A stretch of 51,026 nucleotides of DNA from positions 1-51,026 of the forward strand of contig JAPHTQ010000055.1 of assembly GCA_026196275.1 (NCBI GenBank), written 5' to 3'. Below the pieces are notes generated by a model. The model saw only the letters and a program-made list of their open reading frames with translations, was not told the origin of the DNA and did not search any database. Positions 37,099 through 47,211 of the stretch are shown one piece after another. The translations under genes and the position numbers were made by a program. Numbering within the stretch: the first letter of the stretch is position 1; the number at the start of each line of letters is the position of its first letter. The stretch is from Gammaproteobacteria bacterium. Lineage in GTDB: Bacteria > Pseudomonadota > Gammaproteobacteria > Thiohalomonadales > Thiohalomonadaceae.

Positions 37099-37127
37099 AC
37101 CACAGAGCCACAGAGGACACGGAGGTA
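37099..37127. repeat. Single arm of the dispersed repeat (CACAGAG subtype)
   Basis: ACCACAGAGCCACAGAGGACACGGAGG carries three 9-nt units (quoted in part), with no complementary arm nearby. It is inside the fab operon, between fabD and fabG. Confidence 0.7.
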
Positions 37128-37181
37128 CTGAATTGTGCTTTACAGCGCCTGATGACAGCGCTTGTTCTCATTGCCCGCCAT

Positions 37182-38114
37182 TCAGGCTAACTCAGACAAT
37201 GCCTTCTCCAGACCCGCCGGGTCGAACACCGGCATCGCCATCATACCCTTGACAATACGCTTGTTGAGCCCGGTCAGGACCTTGCCCGGACCACACTCGA
37301 TCAGGGTGTCGACGCCCTCGCCCTCCATCGCCTGTACGGTCTCCACCCAGCGTACCGGGCTGTAGAGCTGACGCACCAGCGCATCGCGGATAGCATCGAC
37401 ATCAGTCGCCTTACTCACATCCGCATTGTTGATTACCGGAATTTGTGGCGCGCTAATGCTGATCCCGGCCAGACGCTCGGCCAGCTTGTCCGCAGCCGGT
37501 TTCATCAGTGCGCAGTGTGACGGTACGCTGACCGGCAGTATCACAGCACGCTTGGCGCCGGCCTCTTTGGCAAGACTCACCGCACGCTCAACCGCAGCTA
37601 CCTGACCGGCGATCACCACCTGGCCGTTGGCATTAAAGTTGACCGCGGAAACCACCTCACCGCCGGCGGCCTGCTCGCACACCTGGATGACCCTGGTATC
37701 ATCCAGGCCCAGGATCGCCGCCATGGAACCGGTTCCCGCGGGTACCGCCTCCTGCATCAGCTTGCCGCGCTCGGCAACCAGGGAGATCGCGTCGGCAAAA
37801 CCGAGCGACCCGGCAGCGACCAGGGCGCTGTATTCGCCCAGGCTGTGGCCGGCCATCACTGCCGGGACAGCGCCGCCCTTCTCCTGCCAGATCCGCCATA
37901 CAGCGATCCCGGCACTGAGCATCGCCGGCTGAGTGATATGGGTCTGATTCAGCTCCTCGGCCGGACCTTCCGAGGCGATCTTCCACAGATCATAACCCAG
38001 CGTCTCGGAGGCCTCGGCAAAGGTAGTCTTGACCTGGCTTTCGACCTCGGCCAGCTCGGCGAGCATGCCGACCGCCTGAGAGCCCTGTCCCGGAAATACA
38101 AATGCAAGCGACAC
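37182..38114 (-). CDS. fabD: Malonyl-CoA:ACP transacylase
   Basis: The 310-residue enzyme moves malonyl from CoA to ACP. It has FVFPGQGSQAVGM, the nucleophile serine in AGHSLGEYSALVAAG, the malonyl-binding arginine in VAERGKLMQEAVP, the catalytic histidine in SVPSHCALMKP, and a C-terminal IECGPGKVLTGL. The start codon is GTG at 38114, preceded by AAGGGG. An inverted-repeat element lies in the 179-nt gap to fabH. Confidence 0.97.
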   Translation of the reverse strand: MSLAFVFPGQGSQAVGMLAELAEVESQVKTTFAEASETLGYDLWKIASEGPAEELNQTHITQPAMLSAGIAVWRIWQEKGGAVPAVMAGHSLGEYSALVAAGSLGFADAISLVAERGKLMQEAVPAGTGSMAAILGLDDTRVIQVCEQAAGGEVVSAVNFNANGQVVIAGQVAAVERAVSLAKEAGAKRAVILPVSVPSHCALMKPAADKLAERLAGISISAPQIPVINNADVSKATDVDAIRDALVRQLYSPVRWVETVQAMEGEGVDTLIECGPGKVLTGLNKRIVKGMMAMPVFDPAGLEKALSELA

Positions 38115-38143
38115 GTGTTTTCCCCTTTATATTTGTTAAAAGC

Positions 38144-38295
38144 GATTCACCGCAAAGGCGCAAAGGACGCGAAGAAAATCAATATTTTGTTTTCATTGGT
38201 ATGACGATTGCGCCTGAGCTTTACCAGAGCGCTGTCGCTGTTGGCACCAATTAGAATTACCCTTTGCGAACTTTGCGTCTTTGCGGTGAATAATC
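38144..38295. repeat. Dispersed inverted-repeat element, CGCAAAG subtype (element 9)
   Basis: The left arm GATTCACCGCAAAGGCGCAAAGGACGCGAAG (38144-38174; quoted as units only: CGCAAAGG, CGCAAAGGA, CGCGAAG) pairs with the right arm CTTTGCG...CTTTGCGTCTTTGCGGTGAATAATC ending at 38295. The right arm touches the fabH stop codon (38294-38296). It lies inside the fab operon. Confidence 0.88.
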
Positions 38296-39262
38296 AGTAT
38301 TTAATTAAAGCCGAGCCCCAGGTGAAGCCGCCGCCGAAAGCTTCGAGCAGAATAGTTTCGCCGCGCTGGATGCGACCGTCTCGCACGGCTTCGTCAAGGG
38401 CCAGCGGTACCGAGGCACCGGAGGTGTTGCCATGGCGATCGACGGTAACCACCACGTTATCCAGCGACATACGCAATTTCTTCGCCGTGGCATTGATAAT
38501 ACGGATATTCGCCTGATGCGGCACCAGCCAGTCCACCTCGCTCTTTTCCATACCGTTGGCTTCAAGGGTTTCATCCACGATGCGGCCCAGGGTGTTGACC
38601 GCCATCTTGAATACCTCGTTGCCCTTCATCGACATAAAGGCATTACCATCCAGAACCTTCTGGTAGTCGCTGGAGACACCGGCGTCGACCTTGAGCAGAT
38701 CCTTGTACTGGCCATCGGCATGCAGATGGGTGGAGAGCACACCGGGCTCATCACTGGCCTGCAGCACAACCGCTCCCGCCCCGTCACCGAAGAGGATGCA
38801 GGTGCCGCGGTCACTCCAGTCGGTGACCCGTGACATGGTCTCGGCGCCGACCACCAGGGCGGTTTTGTGTGAGCCGCTCTTGATGAACTTGTCGGCAACC
38901 GCCAGGGCATAGACAAAACCGGTACAGACCGCCTGTACGTCGAAGGCCGGAGCGCCGTGGATGCCGAGCCGCTCCTGCAGCAGGCAGGCGGTGCTGGGAA
39001 AGACCTGATCGGGTGTGGTGGTGGCCACAACGATGAGGTCGATCTCGCTCGCCTCGATACCGGCCATCTCAATGGCGCGTAGCGATGCCTGTTCGGCCAG
39101 ATCGCAGGTGTTCTCACCCTCGGCGGCGATGTGCCGCTCCTTGATCCCGGTCCGTTCGGTGATCCACGCATCCGTGGTATCGACCATCTTCTCCAGATCG
39201 TGATTGGTGAGAACCTTCTCCGGCAGATAACCGCCGGTGCCGATGATGCGTGAATAGATCAA
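38294..39262 (-). CDS. fabH: 3-oxoacyl-ACP synthase III
   Basis: The 322-residue enzyme condenses acetyl-CoA with malonyl-ACP to begin fatty-acid synthesis. It shows [13 protein letters not shown], the nucleophile cysteine in [13 protein letters not shown], the catalytic histidine in [13 protein letters not shown] and asparagine in [13 protein letters not shown]. The start codon is TTG at 39262, preceded by an AGGTGG site; the conserved N-terminus [15 protein letters not shown] fixes it. It begins 14 bases after the plsX stop. Confidence 0.97.
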   Translation of the reverse strand: MIYSRIIGTGGYLPEKVLTNHDLEKMVDTTDAWITERTGIKERHIAAEGENTCDLAEQASLRAIEMAGIEASEIDLIVVATTTPDQVFPSTACLLQERLGIHGAPAFDVQAVCTGFVYALAVADKFIKSGSHKTALVVGAETMSRVTDWSDRGTCILFGDGAGAVVLQASDEPGVLSTHLHADGQYKDLLKVDAGVSSDYQKVLDGNAFMSMKGNEVFKMAVNTLGRIVDETLEANGMEKSEVDWLVPHQANIRIINATAKKLRMSLDNVVVTVDRHGNTSGASVPLALDEAVRDGRIQRGETILLEAFGGGFTWGSALIKY

Positions 39263-39276
39263 ACCACCTGCCTCTC

Positions 39277-40284
39277 TTACAGTAAGCTGCCCAGTTGTTG
39301 TTGAATTTTTCCGGGCACGTTTTTTTCCACTTCCAACATCGCCTCTTTGATCGCATTCGAATAGGAGAATGCATCGGCACTGCCATGACTCTTGATCACG
39401 ATCCCGCGCAGGCCTACCAGACTGGCGCCATTATAGGCCCGCGGATCGATACGGCGACGGAACGCCCGAAGTACAGGAAGCGCAACCAGTCCCGCCAGCC
39501 GGGTCAGGATGTTGCGCTTGAACTCCTGTTTCATGTAGTAACTGATCATCTTGCCGACACCCTCGCTGGTCTTCAGCGCCACGTTGCCGACAAAACCGTC
39601 GGCCACCACCACATCGACCGTGCCCTTGAATATGTCATCACCCTCTACATAGCCGACATAGTTAAGCCCGTTGCCGCTGAGCATTTTATGCGCCTGTTTA
39701 ACCTGTTCGTTACCCTTGATCTCCTCTTCGCCGACATTGAGCAGCCCGACCGAAGGGGAAACGTTATTGTCTACGGCGCTGGCCAGCACCGAACCCATCA
39801 CTGCAAACTGGTATAACACCTCGGCGGATGAGTCCACATTGGCGCCGAGATCCAGCATGTGGGAGTGGCCGGTCATGGTCGGCAAGGCGGTGATCAGGGC
39901 GGGCCGGTCGATGCCGTCCAGGGTCTTCAACACAAAGCGGGCCGTGGCCATCAGCGCACCGGTGTTACCGGCACTGACACAAGCCTGTGCATCCCCCTGC
40001 TTGACCAGGTTGATCGCTACACGCATGGAGGAGTCCTTCTTGCCGCGCAAGGCGGAGGAAGGGGCCTCATCCATGGCAACAACCTGTGAGGCATGCTGCA
40101 CAATAAGACGCTCTGACGGATCTCCGCCATGACGGCTGAGTTCTGCCTTTAACTGCTCTTCATCACCGACGAGTATCACCTTCAGATTGGGATACTGCTT
40201 CAGGGCCAGGAGAGAGGCTGGGACAGTGACGCCTGGACCGTGGTCGCCGCCCATGGCATCAATGGCGATTACGGTTTGTGTCAT
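39277..40284 (-). CDS. plsX: Phosphate acyltransferase PlsX
   Basis: The 335-residue enzyme makes acyl-phosphate from acyl-ACP for phospholipid synthesis. It has [18 protein letters not shown] at the N-terminus (quoted in part), [38 protein letters not shown] and [17 protein letters not shown] 40284 is preferred to an in-frame TTG four codons upstream. The upstream gap to rpmF holds a hairpin followed by T-rich sequence. Confidence 0.97.
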   Translation of the reverse strand: MTQTVIAIDAMGGDHGPGVTVPASLLALKQYPNLKVILVGDEEQLKAELSRHGGDPSERLIVQHASQVVAMDEAPSSALRGKKDSSMRVAINLVKQGDAQACVSAGNTGALMATARFVLKTLDGIDRPALITALPTMTGHSHMLDLGANVDSSAEVLYQFAVMGSVLASAVDNNVSPSVGLLNVGEEEIKGNEQVKQAHKMLSGNGLNYVGYVEGDDIFKGTVDVVVADGFVGNVALKTSEGVGKMISYYMKQEFKRNILTRLAGLVALPVLRAFRRRIDPRAYNGASLVGLRGIVIKSHGSADAFSYSNAIKEAMLEVEKNVPGKIQQQLGSLL

Positions 40285-40292
40285 AGGATATC

Positions 40293-40334
40293 CCAAAACG
40301 AAATACCGGCCCGTGACAACAAGTCACGAGCCGG
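40293..40334 (-). terminator. Attenuator-like hairpin between rpmF and plsX
   Basis: A 12-bp stem with one G·T pair (40306-40317 with 40323-40334), 5-nt loop, is followed on the - strand by TATTTCGTTTT. The T-tract is interrupted, so partial termination is more likely than full stop. It would let the ribosomal protein be made in excess over the lipid genes. Confidence 0.65.
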
Positions 40335-40364
40335 CATATAGACGACTATCCTTTGCGGCAAGGC

Positions 40365-40544
40365 TTACTCGCCTTTTACGTTGACCACCTTGCGACCACG
40401 GTAGTAACCGTCGGGGCTGATGTGGTGACGCAGATGGGTCTCGCCGGTGGTCTGCTCAACAGAGAGCGCAGCACCCTTGAGGGCGTCGTGGGAACGACGC
40501 ATACCGCGACGGGAGGGGGACTTTTTGTTTTGCTGTACGGCCAT
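40365..40544 (-). CDS. rpmF: 50S ribosomal protein L32
   Basis: The 59-residue basic protein begins [20 protein letters not shown], the signature N-terminus of L32, and ends VNVKGE. It is a structural protein of the large ribosomal subunit. E. coli L32 is 57 residues. It lies 15 bases after the yceD stop in the usual yceD-rpmF-plsX order. A zinc-binding cysteine set is absent, as in the E. coli form. Confidence 0.97.
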   Translation of the reverse strand: MAVQQNKKSPSRRGMRRSHDALKGAALSVEQTTGETHLRHHISPDGYYRGRKVVNVKGE

Positions 40545-40559
40545 TGCTAAAAACCTCGT

Positions 40560-41102
40560 TCAGAGTTTTTGATCAGTCTTCAGTCCGGCGAGGACGGAGA
40601 AGGGGTTATCCTTCTCCTCCTTGCCTCTATCTTCGCGCCCGGTCTCGGCCGGCGCATCCGCATCATCCAGCTTGACGCCGCACTCCTGCTTCGCATGCCT
40701 GGCCACAATCGGCAGGGCAAGGAGCAGTTCATCCTCGATCACATCGCGCAGGAACAGTGGCTTGCCATCCAGCTGCAACGGCTCATAGTGCGATGGCAGG
40801 GCTTCAGCCTCCGTCATGTTACGCACCATACCGAGTGCAAACCCGTTGTCGATGACAAACTCCATCGTATCCAGGCAGCGTTGGCACTCCAGCGACACCG
40901 TCGTGCTCAGATGTCCGCGCATGTAGCGGATCCCCTCTTCGTCAATACCGAACTCAAGGGAAACCTCAACACGCCCGCTGTGATCCATCAATGACTCACC
41001 CAGACGCACCATATCCGCCAGTTCGACATGCCCCTGCAACACCCGGCGTGTCTCTGCCATGCGTAGTGGGTCAATATGTACCGGCAAGCGCTCGTCAAAC
41101 AT
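40560..41102 (-). CDS. yceD: YceD (DUF177) large-ribosomal-RNA accumulation protein
   Basis: The 180-residue protein belongs to the YceD/DUF177 family, linked to 23S rRNA accumulation. It has the conserved SLECQRCLDTMEF cysteine pair, EALPSHYEPLQLDG, DVIEDELLLALPIVARH and the C-terminal NPFSVLAGLK. ATG 41102 gives an N-terminus (MFDERLPVHIDPLR) that aligns with E. coli YceD. No ribosome-binding site precedes it; instead a strong promoter ends nine bases upstream, so the message is probably leaderless. It is the first gene of the fab cluster. Confidence 0.94.
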   Translation of the reverse strand: MFDERLPVHIDPLRMAETRRVLQGHVELADMVRLGESLMDHSGRVEVSLEFGIDEEGIRYMRGHLSTTVSLECQRCLDTMEFVIDNGFALGMVRNMTEAEALPSHYEPLQLDGKPLFLRDVIEDELLLALPIVARHAKQECGVKLDDADAPAETGREDRGKEEKDNPFSVLAGLKTDQKL

Positions 41103-41111
41103 AAGCCGGCA

Positions 41112-41141
41112 ATAATAACCGTGCTTCCCCCGTACTGTCAA
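41112..41141 (-). promoter_or_regulatory. Sigma-70 promoter of the yceD-rpmF-plsX-fab cluster
   Basis: On the - strand, a perfect -35 TTGACA (41141-41136) and a -10 TATTAT (41117-41112, five of six) are separated by 18 nt. The expected transcription start is about 41105, two or three bases before the yceD ATG at 41102. Confidence 0.8.
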
Positions 41142-41315
41142 AGAGAAAATCCTGTAAAAACGGGCTGTTCCGCTCCATCTGCCCTCCGTTCGAGAACGCT
41201 TTCACCATCGTATTACTTGACAAGGGGTTGGGTTAATCTGTAGTTACTGACCCAACCATTTACACAGGCGATGTTCGGGGCCTTTCCGAACCATGCCTCC
41301 AAACGGGCGGGGACC

Positions 41316-42734
<1,419 letters not shown>

Positions 42735-42747
42735 TAAGGATAACCCA

Positions 42748-44571
42748 ATGTCAAAGATCACCATTACCGATACTGTTCTGCGCGATGGCCACCAGTCGCT
42801 GCTCGCCACCCGTATGCGCACCGAGGACATGCTTCCCATCTGTGACAAGCTCGATGCCATCGGCTACTGGTCGCTGGAGGTCTGGGGTGGCGCCACCTTC
42901 GACAGCTGTATCCGTTTCCTCAAAGAGGACCCCTGGGAGCGACTGCGCCAGTTGCGCCGGGCACTACCCAATACCCGTTTGCAGATGCTGCTGCGCGGGC
43001 AGAACCTGGTCGGCTATCGCCACTACTCCGACGATGTGGTGCAATCCTTTGTCGCCAAGGCCAGTGACAACGGCATCGATGTCTTCCGCATCTTTGACGC
43101 GCTTAACGACACTCGCAACCTGCAAACCTCCATCGAGGCGGTCAAGCAGACCGGCAAACACGCCCAGGGGGCACTGAGCTATACCCTCAGTCCGGTGCAC
43201 AGCAGCGAAACCTTTGTCGCCATGGCCCGGGAGCTGGAGGCGATGGGCTGCGACAGTATCGTGGTCAAGGACATGGCCGGACTGTTGACTCCCTACGCGG
43301 CCGCCGAGCTATTCCAGGCGCTCAGCCAGGCCGTTTCGCTGCCGCTGCACCTGCACAGCCACTCCACCTCGGGACTGGCTGAGATGTGTTTTCTCAAGGC
43401 GATCGAGAACGGCTGCAGCGGCATCGACACCGCCATCTCGGCGCTCTCCGGCGGCACCAGCCACCCGGCTACCGAAAGCATGGTCGCCGCCTTCAAGGGG
43501 ACCGACTACGATACCGGCCTGGATCTGGCACAGCTGCAGACCATCGGTTTCTACTTCAACGATGTGCGCAAGAAATACCATCAGTTCGAGAGCGACTACA
43601 CCGGGGTCGACACCCGGGTACAGCTCAACCAGGTACCCGGCGGCATGATCTCCAATCTGGCCAACCAGTTGCGGGAACAGGGGGCACTTAAGCGGATCAA
43701 CGAGGTTCTGGAGGAGATCCCGCGAGTACGCGAGGATCTCGGCTTCCCGCCCCTGGTCACCCCTACCTCGCAGATCGTCGGCACCCAGGCGGTGCTCAAC
43801 GTCCTTACCGGGAGCCGTTACCAGAGCATCACCAACGAGGTGAAATACTATCTGCAGGGTCGTTATGGCCGGGCACCCGGAGAGGTCAATGCACTGGTAC
43901 GGCAGAAGGCGATCGGCAACGAGGAGGTGATCACCGTTCGCCCGGCCGATCTGCTGCCGGCAGAGATGGCGCGTTTAACCCGGGAGATCGGTGAGCTGGC
44001 CCACTCCGAAGAGGACACTCTGACCTACGCCATGTTCCCCGAGGTGGGGCGTGAGTTCCTGCAGCAGCGGGCCGAGGGCAGCCTCAAGCCAGAGCCACTG
44101 GAGCCGCTGCCCAACGAGGAGAGCACCATTGCCGGGACTCCGACCGAGTTCAACGTCACCCTGCACGGCGATACCTATAACATCAAGATCACCGGGAGCG
44201 GCCACAAAAATCAGGCCAGACGCCCCTTATTCGTTACCGTAGACGGCGTCCCTGAAGAGGTCGGTATCGAGGTACTGGAAGAGCTCTACATCGAGCAAGC
44301 CAGCAACGGCACCACCAAGACCATCCCCTCCCAGAGCGAGCGTCCGCGGGCGAGCAGGCAGGGGCATGTTACCACCTCAATGCCTGCTACCGTGGTGGAG
44401 GTGCTTGTTGAGGGGGGCGCCACAGTGGAGGCCGGTGCCTCGTTGCTGATCACCGAGGCGATGAAAATGGAATCCGAGATCCAGGCCCCCATCGCCGGCA
44501 CGGTCAAGGCGGTACACGTCAAGAAGGGTGATCGCGTCAATCCCGACGAAGCGCTGATCGAAATTGAATAA
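42748..44571 (+). CDS. pycB: Pyruvate carboxylase subunit B / oxaloacetate decarboxylase alpha-like, with biotinyl domain
   Basis: The 607-residue protein has a carboxyltransferase barrel with DTVLRDGHQSLLATRMRTEDM near the N-terminus (quoted in part), EVWGGATFD, LRGQNLVGYRHY, RIFDALND, VKDMAGLLTPY and HLHSHSTSG. A conserved PYC/OADA domain follows (about 290-460), and the C-terminal biotinyl domain has the biotin-acceptor lysine in EAMKMESE. No sodium-pump beta or gamma subunit is present, so an ATP-driven pyruvate carboxylase with the preceding gene is more likely than a sodium-pumping decarboxylase. It would feed oxaloacetate from pyruvate. A long nested inverted repeat follows. Confidence 0.92.
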   Translation: MSKITITDTVLRDGHQSLLATRMRTEDMLPICDKLDAIGYWSLEVWGGATFDSCIRFLKEDPWERLRQLRRALPNTRLQMLLRGQNLVGYRHYSDDVVQSFVAKASDNGIDVFRIFDALNDTRNLQTSIEAVKQTGKHAQGALSYTLSPVHSSETFVAMARELEAMGCDSIVVKDMAGLLTPYAAAELFQALSQAVSLPLHLHSHSTSGLAEMCFLKAIENGCSGIDTAISALSGGTSHPATESMVAAFKGTDYDTGLDLAQLQTIGFYFNDVRKKYHQFESDYTGVDTRVQLNQVPGGMISNLANQLREQGALKRINEVLEEIPRVREDLGFPPLVTPTSQIVGTQAVLNVLTGSRYQSITNEVKYYLQGRYGRAPGEVNALVRQKAIGNEEVITVRPADLLPAEMARLTREIGELAHSEEDTLTYAMFPEVGREFLQQRAEGSLKPEPLEPLPNEESTIAGTPTEFNVTLHGDTYNIKITGSGHKNQARRPLFVTVDGVPEEVGIEVLEELYIEQASNGTTKTIPSQSERPRASRQGHVTTSMPATVVEVLVEGGATVEAGASLLITEAMKMESEIQAPIAGTVKAVHVKKGDRVNPDEALIEIE

Positions 44572-44583
44572 TTAATTGAATCT

Positions 44584-44802
44584 TCACCACAGAGACACGG
44601 AGAACACAGAGGGATTTATTAACCACGAAGAACACGAAGGGCACGAAGGGCACGAAGGTGTTGTTATGGTATGCATAAGCAAGTTCTGAATCAGCCACTA
44701 CATCACCATGTGGCCAGAGCTGCATAAAGTCTTTCCTTCGTGTACTTCGTGTACTTCGTGGTAAACAGCTTTTCTCTGTGTTCTCCGTGCCTCTGTGGTG
44801 AA
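44584..44802. repeat. Nested dispersed inverted-repeat element, CACAGAG outside and CACGAAG inside (element 10)
   Basis: Outer arms 44584-44613 and 44774-44802 are CACAGAG-type. Inner arms 44621-44657 and 44735-44762 are CACGAAG-type, the left inner arm having four CACGAAG units at 9-nt spacing. Each left arm pairs with the right arm of its own subtype. The central loop is about 77 nt. It fills the 253-nt gap between the carboxylase operon and maf, with no other gene visible. Confidence 0.93.
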
Positions 44803-44824
44803 CAATCAAAAAAAGGTTTTTTCT

Positions 44825-45403
44825 ATGCCGAAACTGGTACTGGGCTCCACCTCGCCTTTTCGCAAGGAGTTGCTGGAAAAGCTGCAGCTCGATTTCACCA
44901 CCGACAAGCCCGAGATCGACGAGAGCCGCCGGCCCGGCGAGACGCCGGGGCAGCTGGTGGAGCGACTGGCCTGTGAAAAGGCGCAGGCCGTGGCCCCCCG
45001 CCACCCCGACAGCCTGATCATCGGCTCCGATCAGGTGGCAGTGAACGGTGATGAGATCCTGGGAAAACCCGGTAACCATCAGCAGGCGATGGAGCAGCTG
45101 CGGGCCGCCTCGGGCAAGGTGGTCACCTTCCTCACCGGCCTGTGTCTCTATAACAGCGCCAGCGGTGAAGAGCAGGTGGTGGTGGAACCGTTCAGGGTCC
45201 ATTTTCGCCGGCTCAGCGATCAACAGATCGACAACTACCTGCGCGCCGAGCAGCCCTACAACTGCGCCGGGAGCTTCAAGTCAGAGGCGATGGGCATCGC
45301 CCTGTTCGAGCGACTGGAAGGCGACGACCCCAACAGCCTCATCGGCCTGCCGCTGATTCGGCTGATTCGAATGCTTGAAAAGGAAGGCGTCAGGGTGATT
45401 TAA
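44825..45403 (+). CDS. maf: Maf-family nucleoside triphosphate pyrophosphatase (YceF type)
   Basis: The 192-residue house-cleaning pyrophosphatase begins [17 protein letters not shown], has the GSDQVAV segment with the catalytic acid region, and a C-terminal [22 protein letters not shown] (quoted in part). The GSFKSE form is that of the YceF subgroup, which prefers 7-methyl-GTP, not the dTTP/UTP group. ATG 44825 was chosen from this N-terminus. In E. coli and Pseudomonas it lies beside yceD; here the carboxylase operon separates them. Confidence 0.93.
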   Translation: MPKLVLGSTSPFRKELLEKLQLDFTTDKPEIDESRRPGETPGQLVERLACEKAQAVAPRHPDSLIIGSDQVAVNGDEILGKPGNHQQAMEQLRAASGKVVTFLTGLCLYNSASGEEQVVVEPFRVHFRRLSDQQIDNYLRAEQPYNCAGSFKSEAMGIALFERLEGDDPNSLIGLPLIRLIRMLEKEGVRVI

Positions 45404-45439
45404 ACCTGCCACTGAAAAGGTGGGACTATTTTTCTTTTA

Positions 45440-45498
45440 CCACAGAGCTCACAGAGTACACGGAGGTAAGCCCTCGGTGCTCTCTGTGAGTTCTGTGG
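45440..45498. repeat. Dispersed inverted-repeat element, CACAGAG subtype, short loop (element 11)
   Basis: Arms of 27 nt (45440-45466 with 45472-45498) match with four mismatches and a 5-nt loop, so a long hairpin can form. It sits between convergent maf and sppA. Confidence 0.93.
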
Positions 45499-45525
45499 CT
45501 ATACAGCTTTAAGTATGCAGTTTCT

Positions 45526-46506
45526 TTAGCGGATGATGCCCGGATTGAGCCCCATCTTTTCGCTGACCACATTGGCCATAGAGGCCCCCATGCGGTCGGC
45601 AAAGCGCTCCAGGAAGTCGGGTTTGTGGGTAAAATCGACCACGTTGTCGACCTTGATCACCTCGCGGGCCACATAGCCTACATCACCTACCTCATCGGCC
45701 AGGCCCAGCTCGATACTCTCTGCGCCACTCCAGAACATTCCGCTGAACAGTTGCGAGTTCTCGGCCAGGCGCTCTCCCCTGCCCGCTTTCACCGCCTCGA
45801 CGAACTCCTGGTGAATCGCACCAAGGACACCCTTGATATGCGCCACATCCTCATCCTTGAGCGGCAGGAAGGGGTCGAGCATGCCCTTGTTCTCGCCGGC
45901 AGTCAGTAAGCGGCGCTCCACACCCAGCTTATCCATGGCATCGACAAAGCCGAAACCGTTCATCAGCACCCCGATGGAGCCGACCACACTTGAGGGATTG
46001 ACGTAGATATTGTCCGCAGCCGAGGCGATGTAATAGGCACCGGAGGCACCCACATCGACGATCACCGCATGCAGCGGGATCTCCGGGTGCTTTCCCTTGA
46101 GACGCATGATCTCGCGATAGACATAATCGGACTGTACCGGACTGCCGCCGGGGCTGTTGATCCGCAACACGATCCCTTTGGTGTTGCGGTTGGCGTAGGC
46201 ATCGCGCAGTCCCTTGATAATATTGTCGGCATTGGCACGACTGGCATCGGAGATCATGCCATTCACTTCCACCACCGCGGTGTGGCCACCGCTTTTGCCC
46301 ACTTTGTCACTCACCTCACGTCCCTGGAAGGCCGTCGCCAGGATCACCAGCAGGTAGGCCAGGTAGGCAAAGGTCAGCAACTTGAAGAAGATACCCCAGC
46401 GCCGGGTCCGGCGCTGCTCGGCCAGTGAGGCAAAACTGAGTCGGTTGAGCAGTTCACGCTCCCAGTTCTCGCCGCCCGCCCCGTTCTCATTGTCGTTGTC
46501 AGCCAT
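45526..46506 (-). CDS. sppA: Signal peptide peptidase SppA, short (36 kDa) type
   Basis: The 326-residue protein has one transmembrane helix (about residues 38-60) and an S49 peptidase domain. Visible motifs are GIVLRINSPGGSPVQSDYVYREIMRLKG (quoted in part) and the nucleophile serine in VDVGASGAYYIASAAD. The VGSIGVLMNGFGF segment also matches. It is half the length of E. coli SppA and acts as a homo-oligomer in related enzymes. Role: degradation of cleaved signal peptides in the inner membrane. The HAD gene lies upstream, 24 bases away. Confidence 0.94.
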   Translation of the reverse strand: MADNDNENGAGGENWERELLNRLSFASLAEQRRTRRWGIFFKLLTFAYLAYLLVILATAFQGREVSDKVGKSGGHTAVVEVNGMISDASRANADNIIKGLRDAYANRNTKGIVLRINSPGGSPVQSDYVYREIMRLKGKHPEIPLHAVIVDVGASGAYYIASAADNIYVNPSSVVGSIGVLMNGFGFVDAMDKLGVERRLLTAGENKGMLDPFLPLKDEDVAHIKGVLGAIHQEFVEAVKAGRGERLAENSQLFSGMFWSGAESIELGLADEVGDVGYVAREVIKVDNVVDFTHKPDFLERFADRMGASMANVVSEKMGLNPGIIR

Positions 46507-46530
46507 CTATCGTCTCCTCGGAGTATAATT

Positions 46531-47211
46531 TTAGCCTGCAGCGGCAGGACGGGCATTCACTTGTTCAAGCCACTGCACCAACTCATCAATGGCATCAATG
46601 CAGTGCAGCGGGTTGTGGTGTAACAGACGCTCCTTCTCATGCACCCCATAGCTCACGGCCAGCGCTGCGGTACGGGCATTGCCCGCCATCTGCATGTCGT
46701 ATTCGGTATCACCGATCATCAGGGTCTCGCCGGGCTCCGTCCCCAACTCATCCATCAACTGCTCAAGCATCAGCGGGTGCGGCTTGGAGAAGGTCTCATC
46801 GGAGCAGCGCGTGGCGTGAAAGTAGCCCCCCAGGCCGGTCTCCTCCAGTACCTTATCCAGCCCCGCGCGTCCCTTGCCGGTGGCAACGGCCAGCAGATAA
46901 CCTGTCTCGGCAAGGGCACTGACGGTCTCCGCCGCCCCGGCAAACAGCTCCGAGGCCGTCGGATTTGCGGTCAGGAAATGATAGCGGTAGCGGTCGGTCA
47001 TCGCCTTGTGCAGGCTGCCGCCACTGCCGGGGTAGAGGGTATTGATCGCCTCGGTCAGCCCCAGACCGATGATATTCTTCAGACTGGCATCATCCCGCGG
47101 CTCCAGTGCCAAATCCTCGATGGCCGCACGCAGGCAGGCGACAATGCGTGCCTCGGAGTCCATCAGGGTACCGTCCCAGTCAAACACCAGCAGGTTGAAT
47201 CGTTGCATCAT
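46531..47211 (-). CDS. HAD-superfamily phosphatase (phosphoglycolate-phosphatase-like)
   Basis: The 226-residue HAD hydrolase has motif I DWDGTLMDSE (nucleophile Asp in residues 10-13), motif II in AVATGKGR, motif III lysine in SKPHPLML and motif IV GDTEYDMQMA, with a helical cap between I and II. Its substrate is unknown; the family includes phosphoglycolate phosphatase. Its ATG overlaps the rluC stop (ATGA). The order rluC-HAD-sppA is shared with Pseudomonas. Confidence 0.92.
   Translation of the reverse strand: MMQRFNLLVFDWDGTLMDSEARIVACLRAAIEDLALEPRDDASLKNIIGLGLTEAINTLYPGSGGSLHKAMTDRYRYHFLTANPTASELFAGAAETVSALAETGYLLAVATGKGRAGLDKVLEETGLGGYFHATRCSDETFSKPHPLMLEQLMDELGTEPGETLMIGDTEYDMQMAGNARTAALAVSYGVHEKERLLHHNPLHCIDAIDELVQWLEQVNARPAAAG

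Noticed and set aside
41217-41240. TTGACA at 41217 on the + strand as a promoter for the carboxylase operon
   Set aside because: No good -10 hexamer is found at 16-18 nt spacing, so the promoter cannot be placed.
42748-44571. Sodium-pumping oxaloacetate decarboxylase
   Set aside because: No beta or gamma membrane subunit gene is adjacent, and an ATP-dependent biotin carboxylase gene precedes it.
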